DNA of 20,473 nucleotides, taken from assembly GCA_013360985.1 (NCBI GenBank), contig JABWAM010000012.1, forward strand, positions 1 through 20,473. The letters run 5' to 3'. Of this stretch, positions 1-5,858 are shown piece by piece. Under the pieces are notes generated by a model. It was not told the DNA's origin, did not search any database, and saw only the letters and a program-made list of their open reading frames with translations. This DNA comes from Verrucomicrobiia bacterium (GTDB lineage Bacteria > Verrucomicrobiota > Verrucomicrobiia > JABWAM01). The stretch's first letter is position 1. Every line of letters begins with the position of its first letter. Position numbers and translations under genes: made by a program.

Positions 1-2
1 CT

Positions 3-641
3 GCGGACGAGGCGCCCGAGCCGCGCGACGCCGCGCCCGCCGAGACGACGGCGAAAAAACTCGGCCGATTCCAGGTCTGGTTTCTCGGTCCCGAAGGAAG
101 AGACCTGGAGTTCGTCCATGAGGAAAATCCCATGGTTCCGAACGCGTCCGCCTACCGCTTCGAGTTCACAGCGCCGACCGACGGCCTCTACCGGCTCAAT
201 GCGCGCGTTGTCAACAAGGGTGGCGTTCGCGCGTCGTTCGCGGGCCGCCCCCACGTGATGGAAGCTCGTCCGTTGGGCCGCAAGAACGTCCTGCGGCTCG
301 AAAAGCTCTCGAACGGTGCGACGGAGGGCGCCGGCCACGCCGTGGCGACGACCCGCTGGTATTTCTATGTCCCGAAAGGCACGCGCGCTTTCGCGATCGA
401 AGCGGCTTGCTCGGGACGCAGCAAGCCGCTCCTCGCCGCGTTCGAAACGGCGGACGGACGCGCCGTCATGACCGAGGCCGTTCCCGCCGGAGGCGAACTC
501 CTCGCGCGGGTTCCCGCGGGCAAGGATGGCGCGGTCTGGAAGGTCGAATTGGATTCCGACCGCAGTTCCTTCGGAATTTCGGGGGCGCCGCCCTTCGTGG
601 CCGGACATCCCGACCAGCTCCTCGTGCCTCGCGAACCTTAA
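3..641 (+). CDS. C-terminal part of a beta-rich, probably secreted protein (5' end outside window)
   Basis: The reading frame is open to the left edge, so the true start lies outside the window; an internal ATG at 132 is not a convincing start because the coding pattern continues upstream of it. The visible 212 residues begin with an Ala/Pro/Glu-rich linker (about residues 1-20). They continue as alternating short beta strands (QVWFLGPEG, YRFEFTAPTDGLYRLNARVV, RWYFYVPKGTRAFAIEA, VWKVELD). This looks like one or two beta-sandwich domains of the kind that end extracellular carbohydrate-active proteins in this group. No catalytic motif is visible. The pseudopilin gene starts 28 bases after the stop, so the two are probably co-transcribed. 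The function is not recognised; the beta-sandwich reading is inference from strand pattern only. Confidence 0.75.
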   Translation, partial: ADEAPEPRDAAPAETTAKKLGRFQVWFLGPEGRDLEFVHEENPMVPNASAYRFEFTAPTDGLYRLNARVVNKGGVRASFAGRPHVMEARPLGRKNVLRLEKLSNGATEGAGHAVATTRWYFYVPKGTRAFAIEAACSGRSKPLLAAFETADGRAVMTEAVPAGGELLARVPAGKDGAVWKVELDSDRSSFGISGAPPFVAGHPDQLLVPREP

Positions 642-669
642 CGATTCCCGCCCACCCATCGGCGCGCAT

Positions 670-1515
670 ATGAGCAGTCCCTGTCATTCCAGACCAAGCA
701 GGAAACCTCGATGGAAGCGCCGCCGCAGGGGCGCCTTCACCCTCATCGAGCTTTTGGTCGTCATTGCGATCCTCGCCATTCTCGCGGCGCTCGTGTTGCC
801 CTCGCTCGAACACGCGCGGGAATCGCTGCGCCGCACAGCGTGCATGAGCAACCTGCGTCAGATCTACACGCTATGCGCGGCCTATGCGGCCGATTGGGAC
901 GGCTGGTATCCGCCTGCGCCAAATTCGTCCGTCCCCTTCGCCGATGCGCCTTTCGTCACGCATCTGGTCCAAGGAAAATTTTCGCGATCGTTTCCTCCGT
1001 TTCCCGATGCGGGCAGCAAGGCCCATCGCGACCTCTACACCTGTCCCAGCGAGACTGCGTTCCTCCGGAAGCAGGGCATGAAACCGAACCGCTGCAGCCA
1101 GTTCTGTTCCTACTCCTATTTCGGCGGCGCGGTGGCCAATCCCGTCCTGCGCGCCCAGAATCCCTCCACGTATGGCTGGCGCGCCGGTTCCTTTCCTTCA
1201 GGATGGAGTTCCCCCGCTCGGATCGGTTCCGCGCGCAACACCGCCCAAACCCCGTTCCTTTGCGACAACGCCTGGTTTTGGACGGGGGCGCCGCATCCCA
1301 TCAGTCCGTTCTTCAACGCACGGGCGGTCATGGCGGAAACCAGTTTTTCGTTGCTGGCTAATCATGCGGCGGCCGATGGGATCACCCCTGTCGGACTGAA
1401 CATGATCTTTGCCGATGGACACGGCCAGTGGTCGAATCTTCGAGAAGGCACGACCAATGCCTCCCGCCGGATTTATTATCTCATCGGCAGCGTCGAAATG
1501 TGGCTCTGTTGGTAA
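670..1515 (+). CDS. Type II/IV pseudopilin-like protein, H-x16-DG variant (paralogue 1)
   Basis: Predicted 281 residues. A basic N-terminus with a run of four Arg (17-20) precedes a prepilin-type signal with AFTLIELLVV at 22-31. Peptidase cleavage would fall between Ala22 and Phe23, leaving Glu27 as mature residue 5, followed by a hydrophobic helix. The residue before the cleavage site is Ala instead of the usual Gly. The body has Cys-containing motifs (CMSNLRQIY, DGWYP, CPSE, CSYSYFGG). It ends with NH-x16-DGHGQW (His232, Asp249), a longer-spaced relative of the H-x9-DG signature of processed prepilin-like proteins in planctomycetes and verrucomicrobia. The ATG at 670 was chosen because upstream codons overlap the previous gene. 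It is a clear paralogue of the gene at 12440. It is probably a membrane-anchored surface or secretion-apparatus pseudopilin; its exact role is unknown. Confidence 0.88.
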   Translation: MSSPCHSRPSRKPRWKRRRRGAFTLIELLVVIAILAILAALVLPSLEHARESLRRTACMSNLRQIYTLCAAYAADWDGWYPPAPNSSVPFADAPFVTHLVQGKFSRSFPPFPDAGSKAHRDLYTCPSETAFLRKQGMKPNRCSQFCSYSYFGGAVANPVLRAQNPSTYGWRAGSFPSGWSSPARIGSARNTAQTPFLCDNAWFWTGAPHPISPFFNARAVMAETSFSLLANHAAADGITPVGLNMIFADGHGQWSNLREGTTNASRRIYYLIGSVEMWLCW

Positions 1516-1591
1516 CTCGCGCGAAACGCTTCTCCTCGCCGTCCCGAATCGTTTTCCTCTTGATCCCGCACTCCTTCAGAACTTTTTTGTG

Positions 1592-3403
1592 ATGAATCTT
1601 CGCTCCCTCCCCGAGCCTTCGCGCGCGCATCTCGAACGGATTCTCGCCGCGGTTTCGCGCGCGGACTCCGTGGATTCCTGGCCGGGAAACGGTTTCCTCG
1701 CGCGTCTGGCCCTGGGCGACCTCGAAGGCGCCGCGCGAGGGTTGCGCGCCATGATCGCCGCCTGCAAACGCGGCGCGGGCCTGGACTGCGTGGATTTTCG
1801 TCTCAACCTGCTCTTCCGCGCCCACGAACTCTTCGGCGACCGCTGGCCGCCCGAACTTCGGGCCGATTTTCAAGCGGTGGCCCTCGATACGCCTTACTTC
1901 GGCGTCTGGTCGCCGGAATATCCCGCCTATCGCAACAGCGAAAATCATCACCTGAACTGGGCGGTCGCCGAATATCTGGCGGCCCAGACGTTTCCGGACG
2001 CAACCTTCGCCTTCGACCAGCATTCCGCGGCGCAGCATCAGGCGCGCAGCCGCCTCCTCATCGCCAACTGGATCGATCTGCGCGCTCGCTACGGATTCTG
2101 CGAATGGAACTCGGCCACCTACATGGGGATCAACGTGTTGAGCCTGCTGAATCTCGCCGATTTCGCCCGGGAACCCGCCCTGCGCGCGCTCGCTTCCCGG
2201 GCGGTGACGATGCTCTTGGCCGACCTCGCCGCCGAAGCCCATCACGGATTTGTGATCGGCGCGCAGGCGCGCCTCTATGCCGACGACCTGATCCGGGGGC
2301 GCCAACTCGTTTCTTCGGCCATGACCCTGCTGCTCGGCGCCGGCGACTCTGGAGAAATTCTTCCGCGGGCCGGACTGGACGAATGTATCGCGACCACCGG
2401 TTATCGTCCTCCCGAGGCGCTTCGCGCGATGGCGGGCGCGGGGTCTGCCGGCGTCCATCGGGAGCGCCATCGCGCCGAAACCGATCTGCTCTACAGTTGT
2501 CGGAGCGCCTTCTGGCATCCGCCCGTCGAGTTGATCGAGGAGCGCGCGCGGCGAAGGTTCGCGCCCCATTCGCTCCCCGAGGTGGGAATCCGCACGGAGC
2601 AGAATTCCGATTGGATGATCAGCGGCGCGCATTTTTCGCCGCGCGACCGAAAAGATCATCCCGCCCCTTGCCCTCAGGGGCTGGTCTGGTCGGGTTGCCT
2701 GGCGGGCCATGCGCCCGTCTTCGCCACCCATCCTTTCGCCGGAGACTCGAAGCGGGCTCGCGACCGCTTCTGGACAGGGACGGCTTCCCTCCCGGTCTGC
2801 CTCGCCATGGACGGAGTCGTGGCGGCGCTCTATTCCGGCGGTCCTCAAGGCGCCGACTTCACTCATGCGTATTTTCCCACCGCGCAACTGGAGGAGTGGC
2901 ATCAGGACGGCCAGGTCTTTTACGGACGGCGCGCGCGCGGCTGCGTCGCGCTCTTCGCTCCGCCGGACGCTCGCCTTGTCGCCCAGGGCGATCATGCCGG
3001 CGCCGAGATCCGGGCGCCCGGCGCCCGCGCCGCCTGGCTCATGGTTTTGGGATCCACAGCCGCGGAAGGTTCCTTCTCGAACTTCGTGGAGCGTTGCCGC
3101 GCGTTCACCCTGCGTCATGCGCCGGAGTCGGGGCGCCTGGAAGTCCTCCAGCCTTCGGCGCGCTGGATTTTGAACGCGAATGGAGAGATCGCGATCAACG
3201 ACGTTCCCTTCTCGTTTGCCGACTGGCCCCGCATGGATCATCCCGCCGTCCGTGCGGATTTCGGCGAAGCCGTCTGGCGCTTTGCCGACGCGGCGGAACG
3301 CCTCGAATTTCACGAAGCCCGCGCTCTCGTCCGGGACAACGAATCCCTGCTCCTTGCGACGCCACCCCCTTTCTCGAACCCCACACCCCCCCTCCCTGTA
3401 TGA
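1592..3403 (+). CDS. Putative alpha/alpha-toroid polysaccharide-lyase-like protein, family unassigned
   Basis: Predicted 603 residues with no signal peptide, so probably cytoplasmic. The ATG at 1592 is preferred because the frame upstream of it runs antisense-like through the end of the pseudopilin gene. Residues about 1-330 are helix-rich and carry SENHHLNWAVAEYLA (Glu117-Asn118-His119) and GFCEWNSATYMGINVL (Glu171, Trp172). These resemble the Asn/His and aromatic landmarks of alpha/alpha-toroid enzymes such as heparinase II/III, alginate lyases and related glycoside hydrolases. Residues about 400-600 are beta-rich, as in the C-terminal sandwich of such enzymes. The stop overlaps the ATG of the amidohydrolase (ATGA at 3400-3403), implying translational coupling and a shared pathway. 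I cannot assign a family; the toroid call is inference from motif pattern and layout. A non-catalytic or different toroid enzyme is possible. Confidence 0.6.
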   Translation: MNLRSLPEPSRAHLERILAAVSRADSVDSWPGNGFLARLALGDLEGAARGLRAMIAACKRGAGLDCVDFRLNLLFRAHELFGDRWPPELRADFQAVALDTPYFGVWSPEYPAYRNSENHHLNWAVAEYLAAQTFPDATFAFDQHSAAQHQARSRLLIANWIDLRARYGFCEWNSATYMGINVLSLLNLADFAREPALRALASRAVTMLLADLAAEAHHGFVIGAQARLYADDLIRGRQLVSSAMTLLLGAGDSGEILPRAGLDECIATTGYRPPEALRAMAGAGSAGVHRERHRAETDLLYSCRSAFWHPPVELIEERARRRFAPHSLPEVGIRTEQNSDWMISGAHFSPRDRKDHPAPCPQGLVWSGCLAGHAPVFATHPFAGDSKRARDRFWTGTASLPVCLAMDGVVAALYSGGPQGADFTHAYFPTAQLEEWHQDGQVFYGRRARGCVALFAPPDARLVAQGDHAGAEIRAPGARAAWLMVLGSTAAEGSFSNFVERCRAFTLRHAPESGRLEVLQPSARWILNANGEIAINDVPFSFADWPRMDHPAVRADFGEAVWRFADAAERLEFHEARALVRDNESLLLATPPPFSNPTPPLPV

Positions 3404-4383
3404 ACGCCTTCCCCATCATTGACGCTCACCTCCACTTCATCGGCAACCATCCCGACTCGCTTGCGATGCTGGAGGAGTTCAACCTCAAGCTTCTCAATGT
3501 CTGCGTCAGCCATTCCTCCTTCAAATGGCGGGAGATCATGGCCACGCCCTACCGCGATCTCGCGCGACGGTATCCCCATCGTTATGCCTGGTGCACCGCC
3601 TTCGTGTCGCCCGGCTTCGACGATCCCGATTACGCGGAGCGCGCCATCCGCGATCTGGAGCGCGACTTCGCCGATGGCGCGATCGCCTGCAAGGTGTGGA
3701 AAGACCTCGGGATGGATCTCCGGGATCCTCAAGGCCGTTACGTCATGGTGGACGATCCCATCTTCGCGCCGATTTTCGAGCATCTCGCGCATCGGGGGAA
3801 ACCCCTGTTGATGCACATCGGCGAACCCCTCTCCTGCTGGCAACCGCTGAACCCGGCAAGCCCTCACTACAATTATTACAGCAAAAACCCCCGTTGGCAT
3901 GTGTACGGGCGCCCCGGCTTCCCTTCGCACGCCGAGATCCTCGCCGCCCGCGACCGCGTGATCGAGAATCATCCCCGCCTCCGCGTCATCGGCGCGCACC
4001 TTGGCAGTCTCGAGCACGACGTCCGCGAAATCGCCCGTCGGATGGAGCGCTTCCCGAACTTCGCCGTGGACACCTCCGCCCGATTGACCGATCTCGCTTT
4101 TCAAGATCCCTCGGTCGTGCGCGACTTTCTCCACCGATTCTCCGACCGCGTGCTCTTCGGCACCGACATCGTCGCGCGCACGCCGCAAGACCAGATGACG
4201 CCCGAGGAGCGGACGGAGTTGCTCGACGCCGCGCGCGCGAACTATCGCCGGCATCTCGCCTTCCTCGGCGGCCGCGCGCCGGTCGAGTTCCAAGGCCGCT
4301 CCATTCCCGGGCTCGGCCTGAGCGCCGACCTGATGGAAAAGCTCTTCTTCGCCAACGCGCGCGCCTGGTATCCCGGAATCTGA
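3400..4383 (+). CDS. Amidohydrolase-superfamily metal-dependent hydrolase (amidohydrolase_2 type)
   Basis: Predicted 327 residues, a normal length for the family. The N-terminal IIDAHLHF gives the HxH metal pair His10/His12. LLMHIGEP supplies His139, VIGAHLGS supplies His200 and LFGTDI supplies Asp256, which together form the full metal-ligand set of the TIM-barrel amidohydrolase superfamily. Relatives (PF04909) include decarboxylases of aromatic or unsaturated acids and lactone hydrolases such as 2-pyrone-4,6-dicarboxylate or sugar-lactone hydrolases. The substrate here cannot be told from the sequence. There is no signal peptide, so it should be cytoplasmic. It overlaps the preceding toroid gene by four bases and is followed 57 bases later by the LacI-type regulator, which suggests a catabolic step controlled with sugar use. 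All key residues are present, so an active enzyme is expected. Confidence 0.88.
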   Translation: MNAFPIIDAHLHFIGNHPDSLAMLEEFNLKLLNVCVSHSSFKWREIMATPYRDLARRYPHRYAWCTAFVSPGFDDPDYAERAIRDLERDFADGAIACKVWKDLGMDLRDPQGRYVMVDDPIFAPIFEHLAHRGKPLLMHIGEPLSCWQPLNPASPHYNYYSKNPRWHVYGRPGFPSHAEILAARDRVIENHPRLRVIGAHLGSLEHDVREIARRMERFPNFAVDTSARLTDLAFQDPSVVRDFLHRFSDRVLFGTDIVARTPQDQMTPEERTELLDAARANYRRHLAFLGGRAPVEFQGRSIPGLGLSADLMEKLFFANARAWYPGI

Positions 4384-4417
4384 CGGCGCGGCTTTGATCT
4401 TGGATTTCGCGCGCCGT
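4383..4417 (+). repeat. Inverted repeat between amidohydrolase and regulator genes
   Basis: The eight bases ACGGCGCG at 4383-4390 pair perfectly with CGCGCCGT at 4410-4417 across a 19-base loop. No T-tract follows, so this is not a standard intrinsic terminator. It may fold in the mRNA just before the regulator's ribosome binding site, or it may be chance in GC-rich DNA. Confidence 0.3.
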
Positions 4418-4440
4418 TGAGGAAAATTGGCGGAGTCCGT

Positions 4441-5532
4441 ATGGCTCCGATTCGCCCTCGCGCCGCTCCCACCCTCCGCCAGATCGCCCGCGCGGCGGGC
4501 GTCTCCATCAGTTCCGCCTCGCACATCCTCAACGGACGCTCCATCCGCTATAGCCGCGCGACGCGCGCGCGCGTCGAAACCTTTGCCCGGCGGCTCGGCT
4601 ATCGCCCCAATCGCTATGCTCAGGCGATGCGCCGCCGGCGCAGCGGCGTCATCGGCATCCTCCAGCACGCCGGCCTTCTTCAGGCTGCCGCTCAAAAAGC
4701 CAACCAAGCCGCCCTCGCCGTCGTCACCGCCGGCTACGAAGTCCTCAACGCCGATGTCCTCTGGCGTCCCCAGGGCGTGCAGATGGCCTGCTCCTCCATG
4801 CTCGACGCCCGCGTCGAGGGTCTCCTGCTCGTGGATCCGCCGGCCTCCTTTCCGCCCAGCGAACTCCGCCGATTCCGATCCGCCGGCATCCCCGTCGTCG
4901 CCCTCGGCGGCGCGCGCTTCGCGGGCGTCCCCCAGGTTCGCGTGGACGCGCGTCAGGGCATGCGCGAGATCGCCCGTCATCTCCTCGAACTCGGCCATCG
5001 TCGCCTCTGCCTGCTCATCCCCCGCATGCTCGATGGGCGCAACGCCGACGTGAGTTGGCCCTCGATCGAGCGGGCGCAGGGTTTTCGCGAGGCCCACGCG
5101 CGCGCGCGGCTTGCCCCCGGTCCGGAGGCGATCCTCCAGGCCGAAACTCCGAACGAAGCGATGCACCCCTACCAGAATGGACGCGCCGCCGTGCGCGATC
5201 TCCTCCGTCGCCCGCGGCTTCCCCACGCGGTTCTTTGCAGCAACGACGATTGGGCTGTCGGCGCGCTCAACGCCTGCGCCGAACAGCGGATCCGCGTCCC
5301 GGAAGATCTCGCAATCACGGGGTTCGACAACTCGATGATCGGCGAGTTTGGGATGGTGCCGCTCACCACGTTCGCCCAACCCATTGAGACGATGGCCCGA
5401 CGGGCGGTGGAAATCCTCACCCGCCTCATCCACGGAGGACGCCTCCGCCCCGACGACCATCTGGTGCGCCTCTCCGGCGAACTCATCGTGCGCCGATCCT
5501 GTGGCGCAAGCTTTTCTCCAAAACCCGCCTGA
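4441..5532 (+). CDS. LacI/GalR-family transcriptional regulator
   Basis: Predicted 363 residues from the ATG at 4441, which has a good GGAG Shine-Dalgarno five bases upstream; an in-frame TTG at 4417 is a weaker alternative. The N-terminal helix-turn-helix is TLRQIARAAGVSISSASHIL (about residues 11-30), followed by the classic LGYRPNRYAQAM hinge. The hinge position normally occupied by Leu, which intercalates at the central CpG of the operator, is Met here. The rest is a periplasmic-binding-protein-like sensor ending with NDDWAVGALNACAEQ and ITGFDNS, typical of the family, so the effector is probably a sugar. It is the only DNA-binding regulator in the window. The three TCAYAACGTTRTGA palindromes nearby have the central-CG form of LacI-family operators, so it is the likely repressor of those genes. 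No such site lies before the regulator itself. Confidence 0.95.
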   Translation: MAPIRPRAAPTLRQIARAAGVSISSASHILNGRSIRYSRATRARVETFARRLGYRPNRYAQAMRRRRSGVIGILQHAGLLQAAAQKANQAALAVVTAGYEVLNADVLWRPQGVQMACSSMLDARVEGLLLVDPPASFPPSELRRFRSAGIPVVALGGARFAGVPQVRVDARQGMREIARHLLELGHRRLCLLIPRMLDGRNADVSWPSIERAQGFREAHARARLAPGPEAILQAETPNEAMHPYQNGRAAVRDLLRRPRLPHAVLCSNDDWAVGALNACAEQRIRVPEDLAITGFDNSMIGEFGMVPLTTFAQPIETMARRAVEILTRLIHGGRLRPDDHLVRLSGELIVRRSCGASFSPKPA

Positions 5533-5591
5533 TCCTCTCTCCTCGGCGCCGCCGACGACAGCGTTCACCCTCGCGCCGCGGCGTTAAAGAG

Positions 5592-5659
5592 GAGCGGATC
5601 TCCAAAATCCACGGATCCGCTCCATTTTGGAGAGATCACCTCCTCCTCATCCATCGAGG
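5592..5659 (+). repeat. Structured intergenic element, copy A (candidate RNA element)
   Basis: GAGCGGATCT (5592-5601) pairs with GGATCCGCTC (5613-5622) around an 11-nt loop, with one T-G wobble closing the stem. It is followed by CATTTTGGAGAGATC and, after a pyrimidine-rich spacer, TCATCCATCGAGG (5647-5659). About three quarters of the element is identical to copy B at 20356-20422, and the stem differs between copies by paired changes. The only wobble would be G-U on the plus strand but A-C on the minus strand, so a plus-strand transcript is favoured. It lies between the regulator and the PEP-CTERM gene, upstream of that gene's likely promoter. The stem plus TTTT could also serve as a weak terminator for the regulator gene, but the conserved downstream part is not explained by that. 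Confidence 0.5.
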
Positions 5660-5674
5660 GCGGGTTTCCCTATG

Positions 5675-5710
5675 CCTTATCCGCGGACTCCGGAGGATCC
5701 GCGGATGGGG
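5675..5710 (+). other. Strong hairpin downstream of structured element A
   Basis: CCTTATCCGCGGA (5675-5687) pairs over 13 positions with TCCGCGGATGGGG (5698-5710), including two T-G wobbles that are pairs only in a plus-strand RNA. The loop region contains the self-complementary CTCCGGAG (5688-5695). No T-run follows. It could end a short transcript that starts upstream, or be part of a longer leader. Confidence 0.35.
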
Positions 5711-5797
5711 CGGAACGATAAATATTCCCCCTGGATCACGGGGCTGCGCCTAATGGATGGCGGGGTGTTGGCGAAGAAATTTATTTCGCGAATTGTC

Positions 5798-5826
5798 TTG
5801 CGCTCATAACGTTGTGATCCTATTCT
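5798..5826 (+). promoter_or_regulatory. Putative sigma-70-type promoter of the PEP-CTERM gene
   Basis: TTGCGC (5798-5803) and TATTCT (5821-5826) are separated by 17 bases and preceded by an AT-rich stretch (5771-5793). The operator palindrome fills the spacer, a classic position for repression by a LacI-family protein. The hexamers are only partial matches, so the exact boxes are uncertain; an alternative -35 is TTGTCT at 5793. Confidence 0.4.
5804..5817. promoter_or_regulatory. LacI-family operator 1 (TCATAACGTTGTGA)
   Basis: This is a 14-bp palindrome with one mismatch and a central CG, lying 42 bases before the PEP-CTERM start codon. It is the reverse complement of operator 2 and differs from the perfect palindrome of operator 3 at a single base. 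The form fits a LacI/GalR dimer site, and the candidate repressor is encoded at 4441. Confidence 0.7.
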
Positions 5827-5858
5827 TCCGTCACTTCGAATTTAGCCTGGAGGTTTTG

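Larger units (their letters stand above)
5533..5858 (+). other. 326-bp intergenic region with structured elements and a regulated promoter
   Basis: There is no convincing gene here; a short open frame through 5627-5809 has no family resemblance. The region holds the duplicated structured element (5592-5659), a second strong hairpin (5675-5710), an AT-rich patch (5771-5793), a promoter-like pair with an internal operator (5798-5826) and the Shine-Dalgarno of the PEP-CTERM gene (5848-5853). Confidence 0.7.

Noticed and set aside
5627..5809. A 60-residue open frame in the gap before the PEP-CTERM gene
   Set aside because: It overlaps the hairpins and promoter, has no ribosome binding site and no recognisable motif.
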